Assembly (NCBI GenBank): GCA_027482905.1
Contig: JAIXVP010000231.1
Coordinates: 1 to 38,326, forward strand
Length of the DNA stretch: 38,326 nt
Source of the DNA: Opitutaceae bacterium
GTDB lineage: Bacteria; Verrucomicrobiota; Verrucomicrobiia; Opitutales; Opitutaceae
Reading direction: 5' to 3'
A model generated the notes under the pieces. It was not told where the DNA came from. It saw only the letters and a program-made list of their open reading frames with translations, and made no database searches. This document shows positions 18,546 to 26,795 of the stretch, piece after piece. Position numbers and translations under genes: made by a program. Each line of letters starts with the position of its first letter. The first letter of the stretch is position 1.

Positions 18546-21200
18546 TCACTCTGGTTGAACATCTCCCGCCTCGCTCAGTCCGCTGATGACCGCCTTGCCG
18601 GGAAATCGCTCGCGATACTCGCGTGCCATCGCGGCGATGGAGTCGGCATCCGGTCGTTTTCCTTTGAACAAACGTTGGTGCTGACGGGGAGCCAGCGATT
18701 TCCCGCCGAGGGGAGCGAACTCCTGGCCGGCGGCATTGCGGAACCAATAAGTGAGATCGATAACATCCACCTCCGCCGCGCGCGTTTTGTCGTTCAGAAT
18801 GGCATCCTGAACATCTTTTGGCGCGCTCAGGGCGATGAATGGATGCAGACCGGTCTCGCGCCTCCACTCTGCGACCACATCGAGCCAGAATTGCATAAAG
18901 TGCAGCGGACCGCTGTTTTCCGCGGTGAGTGTGTGAATGACGTTGGTTTCGGCGCCAAGCACATCAAGATGATGTCGGATGTAGGCGCGGTGCAGAGCGC
19001 GGTATGTCGGGGCCGACAGATCATAAAACGCGTCGGCCATCTTGATCGTATCGCCGGTAAAAGGAGGCGGCTCGGTGAATGGCGTGCCGTTGATGTTATT
19101 TACCGGCCGCCAGGGGCAGTCCACCCAGTGCGCGCCGGACTCGATGATATTGTGCTGAAAATACATCTCGTTCAGGAGGACGATGCCATTCTTCCTGGCT
19201 TCCCGGGCGAAGGTCCGCAGGCGGTCGAAATACCAGGGATTGTATTTTGTAAGATCGTAGCGGCTCAAGCCATCCCACGCCTTTCCTTGTCCGGATCTAG
19301 CAAAGGGCTGCTCAAAAAACGGCGGGAAGACTTCGGCATCGGGACGCCGGACCATCTGGTGATCGTCGCGCCGGCGATCATACCAGAGTCCGTAATGATG
19401 ACGGAAAATCGTTTTACCCTCTCTCGCCAGTTTTTCGGCCACGACGGGCGGTTCGTCCGTGAGGCCCGTGCCGGTGCGCCCCGGCGAGAACCGTGTGATC
19501 GCCGGAGCCGTGTCGCTGGCGCGAGCCGGTTCAAGGCGTCCTCGCCACCAAGCCGTTTCCGCATCGCGGCCGGTCAGCCTCTTCCCGTCGATCAGCAGAA
19601 CCCCGTCGACCAGCGTGAGCGCCTTGCCGGCTGCGGCTGGAGTAGGAGCTGGCGCATCGGGGCCGAAGGGCGGAACGGCCGGCGACGAGCCGTAGGCGCG
19701 CGGCAAAAGTGCGGCGAGCGAGCCGGTGCCGGCACGCGCCTCCAGTTGCGCGCGATAAAGGGATTCGGGGCGGGCGAACTGGCTGACCAGATGCCAGCTG
19801 CCGTCGCCCACAAACTGCGCCCACACCGCCACGGCCCAATTGCGAGCTCCCGGGGGAGTGCGGCAGACAATCACGCCGGCGCTGCATTGCCAGAGCATGG
19901 AATTCAAAGCGGCCCAACCCACGCCTTGGTTGAAGGTTTCCAGATTATCGAGTCGCAAAGAGCCGCCGTCGATCTTGACCCCGTCGAAAAGAAGGCCCGA
20001 GGAACCACTGCCCAAGGAGCCGCTAAACGAGGCGCTCTGGCGCGCATCGCATTGCAGGAAAACATTCGGACCAGCCGCTAGATATCCGGTGGTAAAATCG
20101 TTCCGCCCCTGCTCCGAAACGCAGCGCAAAAACAGCACCTGCTGACCGCGATTGTGGAAAGCCAATCGGCGGTAGCCGGCTAGTTCGGAAACGGGTGAAA
20201 GCGACGCGCAATCCTGGATGGTGACTCGCGCGACCTTGGCGCCGACCTGGACCGCCGAGCCCGCAAAATGCACCGCCGTGACATCCGCAACCCAGCCGTC
20301 ACTCAACGCATGTAGATCGATGGCGTTCCATGCGTGCTGCTCGTCGCGTGGATTGGCCTCATCGTAGTCCGAAACGCAGCGCAACCGCTCTATGCCGCAG
20401 CGTGTTAGGTAGCCTTCTTGCACGTAAGGTTTAACCGTTGCACCGCCAAAACGTTTTTCCAACGCCAGCGTCAGCGGGGCGTCCAGCGTGATGACATCGC
20501 CCGCCACCGCCGTGATTACCCGATCCCAAGTCACGTCGAGTGTGCCGGCTTTCCACTGGTAACCTTGGCGCCCGGGCGAGTCGTCCATGCCCATGAACTT
20601 AATCCACTCCGCCGTGCTCGGCCGTTTGATGGTGACCGAGATTCCGGGTTTCAAACCGGTGGTGTCGGCCAGCCGAAGACGCAGACTGCCGACCGGCACA
20701 CCATCGCCGGAGACGGAAACCGCATCGCCAAGGGAACGGCGCCCGTCACGACCGGCGATCTCGATCAGGGCGCGACGCCCCGTGCCGACGGCATGAAGCA
20801 CGGTTCCGTCTTCGCCGTTTCCGGATCCGCGTAAAACGATGCCGGAGGCTTTGATGACGAGTTGTCCGGCAATCTCAAAATGCCCCGGAACGAGCAGGAC
20901 CGCACCGCGCAGTCCGTCCGCATCGAGCGGAAGCTCCGCCATTTGATCCAGAGCGGCCTGAATACGTGCGCTGTCGTCTCCCGGACCCGGCACAACCAAC
21001 AGGCGAGCCGGCACATCGGGCAGCGGCACGCCTCCGCCGCCATAGCCGGCGTGGGAAAAATCCGGCACGTGATTGCCGGCGGAATCCACCTCGTAGATCA
21101 GCGCGCCGGACGCATCGGAGATCACGGGAGACGGCGTTTCCCGCGCAAACAACGCGACGATGGACCCGGCGAAGACCAGCAACAGGGCTAGAGTCCTCAT
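18546..21200 (-). CDS. Exported beta-helix plus TIM-barrel protein (DUF6298-type)
   Basis: An 884-residue protein with an N-terminal signal (about 1-20). Residues about 65-430 read as a pectate-lyase-like right-handed beta helix: ARIQAALDQMAEL, then VLLVPGHFEI, VIKASGIVLRGSGNGEDGT and repeated short strand rungs. From about 540 to the end there is a separate TIM-barrel-like region (VDGVLLIDGKRLTGRD, FRHHYGLWYDRR, YDLTKYNPWYFDRLR, GIVLLNEMYFQHN, HTLTAENSGPLHFMQFW). Such two-part proteins carry the label DUF6298 and have no established activity; the helix suggests a pectic or uronic-acid polymer as ligand. ATG 21200 overlaps the upstream stop (ATGA) and has a rare visible Shine-Dalgarno, gggaga, 7 bases upstream. 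Lyase or hydrolase chemistry cannot be decided from sequence. Confidence 0.8.
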   Translation of the reverse strand: MRTLALLLVFAGSIVALFARETPSPVISDASGALIYEVDSAGNHVPDFSHAGYGGGGVPLPDVPARLLVVPGPGDDSARIQAALDQMAELPLDADGLRGAVLLVPGHFEIAGQLVIKASGIVLRGSGNGEDGTVLHAVGTGRRALIEIAGRDGRRSLGDAVSVSGDGVPVGSLRLRLADTTGLKPGISVTIKRPSTAEWIKFMGMDDSPGRQGYQWKAGTLDVTWDRVITAVAGDVITLDAPLTLALEKRFGGATVKPYVQEGYLTRCGIERLRCVSDYDEANPRDEQHAWNAIDLHALSDGWVADVTAVHFAGSAVQVGAKVARVTIQDCASLSPVSELAGYRRLAFHNRGQQVLFLRCVSEQGRNDFTTGYLAAGPNVFLQCDARQSASFSGSLGSGSSGLLFDGVKIDGGSLRLDNLETFNQGVGWAALNSMLWQCSAGVIVCRTPPGARNWAVAVWAQFVGDGSWHLVSQFARPESLYRAQLEARAGTGSLAALLPRAYGSSPAVPPFGPDAPAPTPAAAGKALTLVDGVLLIDGKRLTGRDAETAWWRGRLEPARASDTAPAITRFSPGRTGTGLTDEPPVVAEKLAREGKTIFRHHYGLWYDRRRDDHQMVRRPDAEVFPPFFEQPFARSGQGKAWDGLSRYDLTKYNPWYFDRLRTFAREARKNGIVLLNEMYFQHNIIESGAHWVDCPWRPVNNINGTPFTEPPPFTGDTIKMADAFYDLSAPTYRALHRAYIRHHLDVLGAETNVIHTLTAENSGPLHFMQFWLDVVAEWRRETGLHPFIALSAPKDVQDAILNDKTRAAEVDVIDLTYWFRNAAGQEFAPLGGKSLAPRQHQRLFKGKRPDADSIAAMAREYRERFPGKAVISGLSEAGDVQPE

Positions 21201-22756
21201 GGAATTTCTCCCGTTACGCGTTCAAGGACTTGGGATTGCGCTATCACCTGCCCGTCGACCAACACCCGCAGGCCCGCTCCGCGACCATAGCGTGTGCCGT
21301 GCGCATCCCAAAAGATTGTAAGGTTCCGACCATGATAACGGACTCCGTCCAGGCAAAACCAAGGCCAAAGCCCGGCGGGCAGGAGCGGCATAACCACCAA
21401 AGTGTTATCAGGCCGCGGAATCAGGCCGACGACGCCCGTGATCACGAGGTCGGCGTAGGTGGAATGATTATAATACGTGCTGCGCGGGTCCCGTCCCTTG
21501 AGCCAGGCGCCGGTCTTTTCGTCGAGATACTCGCCGATATAAGGCAACCCGTCGTAGGTATGGCTTCGGGAGTAGGTCAGAAAGGCGTCGAAATAGTCGC
21601 TATTGCCGATTTCCGTCTGAGTGCGAGTTTGCAGCACATTGGCCAGGGCGGTGAGCGTCTGCGAAGTCGCAAAAGGCCATACCGCGCCGTCCCATTCGCA
21701 GGTTCCGGTTCCGCGGGTGCGAAAACTCGGCGCCCGGCGCTCGGCGGTGGTGATGCCGAAGGGGGCCTTAAATCCCCCTTCATCAACCAGCTGACGCCAC
21801 GCGACTTCATAACCGCGCCCCGCCTCGGGCAGATTAAAATACCAAGGAATATAACCGATTTGCTCGCGAACCGCGATGGGCTGCAATTGTTCGGTGTAAG
21901 CGCCGAAAAAACCCAGGTCACTATTCCATAACGTGGCCTGGACCAAACGGCGCAGGTTCGCGGCTTTATCATCAAATTGCTTCGCCAGCTCCTCCCGTCC
22001 CGCCAAGCGGGCGATGGCGGCGAGCGCGCTGGCGTTGCCATACATATAGGAGCTGATCGTGGGACGCACGTTCATGACTTTGCGGCCTCCGCTGATCGAC
22101 TCCTCCATCGCATCCCAGACGTCGTGCTGCCAGAACAGTCCGTCGGGGCGCATGCGCTCCGTCTCCCACTTGCCGTAATCGGCCACGAGTTCGTCCAGCA
22201 ATCCGGTCAGGCTTTCGGTATCCCGGGTGACGAGCCAGCGGGACCAGAGGGCATGCTGAACCCATTGCGAATACCGATGAAACCGCTCCGCCGGCGCCCC
22301 GTTCTGGCCGCGAAACCAGTAGAGCACATAGTCATCGTGATACTGCTGATCGCGCAACCAGCGCCCCTCCATCAAATGATGACCGAGCGCGCTGCTGACC
22401 GGTCTGGCGCGGTTAATGAATTCGCCGAAAACAAAGCGGCCGCTGCCCTCGTCGCGCCTCAGCTGTTTGCGCAGCGCCCACCAACGAAACCAATAGGTTT
22501 CCTCGACCTGAGGGTCGGGACATTCGAAGAGCGGCACCCGGGACTTCATCCAATCCCAGGCCTGCACATCGGGCACCAGGTTTACCACCAACTCCGGCTC
22601 CATGGCGTTGAACTTGTCCACGTGATGCCGAAAGGTGTCGTATTTCAGCACCGCAGGCTCGGACGCAGCGCTCAAATCCGGCAACGAGATCACGGCGACG
22701 AACATCAGAAAAACTCCGGCGGCGCGGGCGTGGCAGTCGGAAAGCATAGCGGACAT
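21197..22756 (-). CDS. Exported MGH1-like (alpha/alpha)6 glycoside hydrolase
   Basis: First gene of the minus-strand operon; 519 residues. The N-terminus carries a hydrophobic export segment (AAGVFLMFVAVISLPDLSA, 12-30). The rest is all-helical and matches the MGH1/GH63-like six-hairpin group: PDGLFWQHDVWDAMEESISG (204-223; acids Asp212, Asp215 and Glu218), YMYGNASALAAIA (238-250), GFFGAYTEQL and GTCEWDGAVWPFATSQTLTAL (351-371; Glu354 and Asp356). Inverting hydrolysis is expected by analogy, on an unknown sugar. The longest frame begins at TTG 22780; ATG 22756 and ATG 22747 are the more likely starts. Its end overlaps the DUF6298-type gene by 4 bp. Confidence 0.82.
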   Translation of the reverse strand: MSAMLSDCHARAAGVFLMFVAVISLPDLSAASEPAVLKYDTFRHHVDKFNAMEPELVVNLVPDVQAWDWMKSRVPLFECPDPQVEETYWFRWWALRKQLRRDEGSGRFVFGEFINRARPVSSALGHHLMEGRWLRDQQYHDDYVLYWFRGQNGAPAERFHRYSQWVQHALWSRWLVTRDTESLTGLLDELVADYGKWETERMRPDGLFWQHDVWDAMEESISGGRKVMNVRPTISSYMYGNASALAAIARLAGREELAKQFDDKAANLRRLVQATLWNSDLGFFGAYTEQLQPIAVREQIGYIPWYFNLPEAGRGYEVAWRQLVDEGGFKAPFGITTAERRAPSFRTRGTGTCEWDGAVWPFATSQTLTALANVLQTRTQTEIGNSDYFDAFLTYSRSHTYDGLPYIGEYLDEKTGAWLKGRDPRSTYYNHSTYADLVITGVVGLIPRPDNTLVVMPLLPAGLWPWFCLDGVRYHGRNLTIFWDAHGTRYGRGAGLRVLVDGQVIAQSQVLERVTGEIP

Positions 22757-23188
22757 GAGCAGTGAGGTCGGGGCGGACAAAGGCCGTCTGCGGTAAACCG
22801 AAACGGCTTTCTATACAAAGGTGGGGTGAAATGTGCGGATGGTCGCCGCACAACTTAACGAATAAAGATAGCGGAAGCCGGTGCAAGGCTCTGCCGCAAT
22901 TTAGAATATTACTGCCGGTATCGTAATGCCATCGCCGCCAATCGCCCGCCCCGGCGGAAACTTACCCGCATGGCAGAATACTCCCTAAACATTGCGCTCC
23001 GGTGCTTAACGAAAACCGGCACGGGTTCGGAACAGGACCCATGGCTCGGCCGGCGACGAGAAGCGCATCCGCAAACTATTTTCCCTCGTCCATACCTCTT
23101 GTATTCTAAGATTGCGTCGCCCGCTTTCCCTTCTGTGGTCGAGAAGCGCACCCCCGCTTTCACCCCCTCGGCGAGGCTCCTCCACCCC
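22757..23188. promoter_or_regulatory. Divergent control region between the two catabolic operons
   Basis: A 432 bp gap separates the first genes of the minus and plus operons, so both promoters should lie here. It is AT-richer than its surroundings around 22850-22930. A perfect inverted repeat lies at 22832-22852. The 9-mer cttaacgaa occurs twice in direct orientation (22854-22862 and 23005-23013), 151 bp apart, a possible regulator half-site. No clean -35/-10 pair can be defended. No RNA gene or protein gene is recognised; the plus-strand open frame through 22970-23188 lacks codon bias and is taken as leader sequence. Confidence 0.55.
22832..22852. repeat. Perfect 21 bp inverted repeat in the divergent control region
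   Basis: The arms tgtgcgg and ccgcaca flank a 7 nt centre. It lies 76-96 bp upstream of ATG 22756. It could be an operator for a dimeric regulator or a hairpin in the 5' leader of the minus operon. Confidence 0.4.
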
Positions 23189-24742
23189 ATGTCGCTTCAT
23201 ACCCTCGATTTCATCGTCATAGGTCTTTACGCCCTGATCGTAGCCGCTTTGGGCATCGCGGTCTCACGCCGCCAGAAAAACACCGAGGAATACTTCACCG
23301 GCGGGCGCAGCATACCCGGATGGGTCGTTTCCTTCACGCTGATGGGCACCATCATCGGCACCGGCACCTTCGTCGGCCACCCGGGCACCTCCTTCCAGAA
23401 GGGACTCATTTTTGTAGTTCCCCACCTGATCCTGCCCTTCGTGCTGCTGCTCGTGGCCAAGTTCATCGTGCCGTTCTACCGGCGCGTCGTGCGCATGAGC
23501 GCCTACGAATACATCGGACAGCGTTTCGGGCTGGGCGGACGACTTTATACCTCTTTCGGCTTCCTGGGTGACCGCCTCTTCGACATCGGCGTCACCCTTT
23601 TCACGACCGCGATCGCCATCAACGTGCTCACCGGCTGGGAGTTGCGCACCGTGATCGTCGGCGTGGCGCTCTTCACGGCCGCCTACACCATGTTCGGCGG
23701 CATCAAGGCCGTTGTTTGGACCGACGTGGTGCAGGGCACGGTCCTCATTTTGGGCGGGTCGTTCGTGTTGCTTCGGCTGCTTTTTGCGCCGGAGGCGGGC
23801 GCGCCCTTCGCGGTGGTGGGCGAGGCCTGGCGCGGCGGGCGCCTGACCCTCGGCTCCTGGGATCTTTCCTGGGCCAGTCTGTTCGACACGACGACGACGA
23901 CGACGTGGCTGTTTACCCTGACCGCCGCGATCCAATGGTGCCGCCGCTACGTCACCGACCAGCATCTCGTGCAACGCTACCTGCTCGCGCGCACCGATGC
24001 CGAGGCCAGCCGGGCAGCCGTGTCGGGCGCGCTCATCTGCGTGCCGGTGTTCTTCACCTTCATGTTCATCGGCGCCTGTTTCTACGGCTTCTTCAGCCTC
24101 GCGAAGGTCCAGCCGCCCGAACTGGGCGACAGCATCATGCCGTATTTCATGATCAACTACCTTCCGGCCGGCGTTCTAGGCCTCGTGTCCGCCGCGATCC
24201 TCGCCGCCGCCATGTCCACCGTGAGCTCGGATCTCACCAGCGTGGCGACCGTCGTGACCACCGACTATTTCTCCCTTCTCCTGCCGAAGAGCTCGGAACG
24301 CGCCCGGCTTCTGTTCGGCCGTATCATGGTCGGACTGGGCGGGCTGCTCGCCGCCGGTTCCGCCATCCTGCTGATTCCGGAAAAAGGCGCGGCGCCCGTC
24401 ATGGAACGCGCCATCACCATCGCCGCGATTCTCTCGGGCGGCACGCTCGGGCTTTTCTGCCTCGGTTTCCTGACTCGTCGCGCAACGCGCCGGGGCTGCT
24501 ACATCGGCATGGCCTGCTGCCTCCTTTTCACCGCCTGGGCGGTCGCCACCGAACCCAAACACCACCTGGTCGATCTCGGCTTCAATTTCGAAATGAACCC
24601 GATCCTCATCGGCGTATTCGGCCACCTGGTGCTGTTTGTCACCGGATACATCTCCAGCCGCCTCTTCGGCGGGTGGCTCCCCGACAACGTGGACCGGCTC
24701 ACCTTCCGCTCCCACGTCCGCGACGAGTCCAAGCCCGCCTGA
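23189..24742 (+). CDS. Sodium:solute symporter (SSS family), second copy
   Basis: A 517-residue polytopic membrane protein. Family marks are EEYFTGGRSIPGW near the N-terminus, FGGIKAVVWTDVVQG after TM5, TDQHLVQRYLLARTDAEA in the middle and LAAAMSTVSSDLTSVATVVTTDYF late in the protein. It is only distantly similar to the symporter at 14365-15867, so the substrates probably differ. As first gene of the plus operon, 2 bp ahead of the alcohol dehydrogenase, it likely imports the sugar acid or sugar that the downstream cytoplasmic enzymes consume. ATG 23189 is chosen because the transporter N-terminus begins there; it is directly preceded by ACCCC and has no Shine-Dalgarno. Confidence 0.92.
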   Translation: MSLHTLDFIVIGLYALIVAALGIAVSRRQKNTEEYFTGGRSIPGWVVSFTLMGTIIGTGTFVGHPGTSFQKGLIFVVPHLILPFVLLLVAKFIVPFYRRVVRMSAYEYIGQRFGLGGRLYTSFGFLGDRLFDIGVTLFTTAIAINVLTGWELRTVIVGVALFTAAYTMFGGIKAVVWTDVVQGTVLILGGSFVLLRLLFAPEAGAPFAVVGEAWRGGRLTLGSWDLSWASLFDTTTTTTWLFTLTAAIQWCRRYVTDQHLVQRYLLARTDAEASRAAVSGALICVPVFFTFMFIGACFYGFFSLAKVQPPELGDSIMPYFMINYLPAGVLGLVSAAILAAAMSTVSSDLTSVATVVTTDYFSLLLPKSSERARLLFGRIMVGLGGLLAAGSAILLIPEKGAAPVMERAITIAAILSGGTLGLFCLGFLTRRATRRGCYIGMACCLLFTAWAVATEPKHHLVDLGFNFEMNPILIGVFGHLVLFVTGYISSRLFGGWLPDNVDRLTFRSHVRDESKPA

Positions 24743-24744
24743 CC

Positions 24745-25878
24745 ATGTCCCCCCCCTCCGTCACGCTTCGCCAGCCGTCGCAGATCTCCGTTGGCGCGGG
24801 CTGCGCCCTTCCGGTGCTCGTCGCCTTCGCGCGCGCCGCCGGCAGCCGCCGCGTTTTCCTGTTAACGTCTCCTTCGGTCTTACCGCACGCCACGCTCGCG
24901 GCCGACGCCCTGCGCGCCGAATCCGCCACCGTGGAGATCGCCACCGGCGTGCCGCCCGAGCCCACCACCGCCTGCGCCGAGAAAATCCGCGCCACCGCCC
25001 GCGCCTTCGCGCCCGACCTCGTGCTCGCGGTGGGCGGAGGCAGCGTGCTCGACGTCGCCAAACTCGTCGCCGCGTTGCACGACCGGCCCGAGCCCATCTC
25101 GGCCTTCTACGGGATCAACGTGCTCGCCGGCCGCCGCACCGCGCTGGTTTGCGTGCCCACCACCGCCGGCACCGGCAGCGAGGTCTCGCCCAACGCCCTT
25201 CTGCTCGACGAAGCCACCATCGCCAAAAAGGCCGTGATCAGCCCCGCGCTCGTGCCCGATGCGGCCATCATCGACCCGGAGCTGATGCTCTCCCTGCCGC
25301 CCGCGTTGACCGCGACCACCGGCCTCGACGCCCTCGCTCACTGCCTCGAAACCTACGCCAATCTGTCCGCCCATCCGGCGGTGGATCTGCATTCGCTCGC
25401 GGGCGTGCGCCTGATCGGCGCCCACCTCGCCCGCGCGGTCGGCGACGGCGCCGATCTCGAGGCCCGCTCCGCCGTGGCGCTTGGCAGCCTCTACGGCGGC
25501 CTGGGCCTGGGCCCGGTCAATACCACCGGCGTCCACGCCCTGGCCTACCCGCTCGGGGGCGAGTTCCACCTCGCGCACGGCCTGTCGATCGCGCTGCTGC
25601 TTCCGCACGTGGTGCGTTTTAATCTTCCCGCCTTGCCGGCCCGCCACGCCGCGTTGGCCGACGCGCTCGGCGCCGCCTCCGTCGCTGCCCTGCCCGACCG
25701 GCTCGAACAGCTCGTCGCCGACTGCGGCGTCAAAGCCGGCCTTGCTGCCCACGGCATTCCCCGCGAGGCCCTGCCCCGCATCGCCGACGCCGGCCTCGGC
25801 GTAACCCGCCTGCTGAAGAACAACCCGCGCGAAATCACGCGCCCCGACGCGCTTCGCATCTACGAAGCCGCCTTCTGA
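24745..25878 (+). CDS. Iron-containing (group III) alcohol dehydrogenase
   Basis: NAD(P)-dependent alcohol/aldehyde oxidoreductase of 377 residues, the normal family length. The nucleotide-binding VGGGSVLDVAK is at 96-106. PTTAGTGSEVSP is at 138-149. The metal ligands are Asp195 and His199 (GLDALAHCLE), His264 (GVHALAYPLGG) and His278 (FHLAHG). The frame is open far upstream inside the symporter gene, but homology and the 2 bp gap set ATG 24745. In this operon it may reduce a short aldehyde from the aldolase (lactaldehyde or glycolaldehyde, as FucO does) or oxidise a hydroxy acid; the direction is inferred, not shown. Cytoplasmic. Confidence 0.92.
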   Translation: MSPPSVTLRQPSQISVGAGCALPVLVAFARAAGSRRVFLLTSPSVLPHATLAADALRAESATVEIATGVPPEPTTACAEKIRATARAFAPDLVLAVGGGSVLDVAKLVAALHDRPEPISAFYGINVLAGRRTALVCVPTTAGTGSEVSPNALLLDEATIAKKAVISPALVPDAAIIDPELMLSLPPALTATTGLDALAHCLETYANLSAHPAVDLHSLAGVRLIGAHLARAVGDGADLEARSAVALGSLYGGLGLGPVNTTGVHALAYPLGGEFHLAHGLSIALLLPHVVRFNLPALPARHAALADALGAASVAALPDRLEQLVADCGVKAGLAAHGIPREALPRIADAGLGVTRLLKNNPREITRPDALRIYEAAF

Positions 25879-25888
25879 TTTTTCCACC

Positions 25889-26788
25889 ATGAAAACCTCT
25901 CCCAAACATCGTGGCGTCATCGTGCCGCTCGTGACGCCGGTCACCGCCGCCGGCGAACTCGACGAGGCCGCCGCCGCCCGCCTGGTCGACCACCTCGCCT
26001 CCAACGGTTGCGGCATGCTCGTGCTCGGCACCACCGGCGAGGTCGCCTCGCTCCCCCAAGCCCTGCGCCTCCGCTACGTCGAGATCGCCGCGAGGGTCGC
26101 CGCCAAGCGCACCCCCGTCTTCGCCTGCGCCGCGTCGAATTGCGTGGGCGATTCCATCGAGGCGGCCAACGCCTACCTCGCCCGCGGTGCCGACGCCGCC
26201 GTCGGCATCCTGCCGAACTACTTCAAATTGGAGCCGGCCGAGATCCAGGCCTACTTCGAGCGCCTCTCCGACGGCATCCGCGGCCCGCTGATGGTCTACA
26301 ACATGCCCGCCACCACCGGCATGTCGATTCCCTACGACGTGATCGAAGCCCTCAGCCGGCGCGCGAACATCACCGGCCTGAAAGACTCCGAGGGGACCGC
26401 CGGCCGCCGCGAGGAGGTCGCCAAACGCTTCGGCGGAAGCGCGGATTTTTCGTTGTTCATGGGCATCGCCGCCCACTCCGTCCCCGCGCTTCGGCTCGGT
26501 TTCGACGGACTGGTGCCCAGCTCGGGCAATCTCTACCCCGAGCGCTGGAGCCGTCTCTTCAACGCCGCCGAGGCGGGCGACTGGCCCGCCGCTGAAAAAC
26601 TCCAGGAACAGCTCGACGCCCTGGGCGCGATTTTCCAGCGCAACCGCACCCTCGGCCAGTCCCTCGCCGCGCTGAAGGCCGGTCTCGCCCTGCGCGATCT
26701 TTGCGGCCCCGACATGAGCCCGCCTTTGTTGCCGCTCAGTCCCGTGGATCAGGAAGCCGTCCGCGCCGAACTTCGCCAACTCGGCTGA
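25889..26788 (+). CDS. DHDPS/N-acetylneuraminate-lyase-family aldolase
   Basis: Class I Schiff-base lyase, 299 residues. The family marks are LGTTGEVASL (46-55), Tyr137 in MVYNMPATTG and the Schiff-base Lys165 in GLKDSEG. Members include DapA, NanA and 2-keto-3-deoxy-sugar-acid aldolases. With a kinase/PdxA2 pair downstream and no lysine or sialic-acid genes, a 2-keto-3-deoxy acid aldolase yielding pyruvate plus an aldehyde is the best guess. The start lies 10 bp after the dehydrogenase stop, preceded by ttttccacc and with no Shine-Dalgarno. Cytoplasmic. Confidence 0.9.
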   Translation: MKTSPKHRGVIVPLVTPVTAAGELDEAAAARLVDHLASNGCGMLVLGTTGEVASLPQALRLRYVEIAARVAAKRTPVFACAASNCVGDSIEAANAYLARGADAAVGILPNYFKLEPAEIQAYFERLSDGIRGPLMVYNMPATTGMSIPYDVIEALSRRANITGLKDSEGTAGRREEVAKRFGGSADFSLFMGIAAHSVPALRLGFDGLVPSSGNLYPERWSRLFNAAEAGDWPAAEKLQEQLDALGAIFQRNRTLGQSLAALKAGLALRDLCGPDMSPPLLPLSPVDQEAVRAELRQLG

Positions 26789-26795
26789 ACCATCG

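Noticed and set aside
25889-26788. Sialic acid catabolism (NanA-like lyase, SSS carrier, sialidase-like proteins)
   Set aside because: No NanE, NanK, NagA or NagB is present, and the lyase sits with a DUF1537 kinase and PdxA2. The sialidase-like families are common in non-sialic glycan loci.
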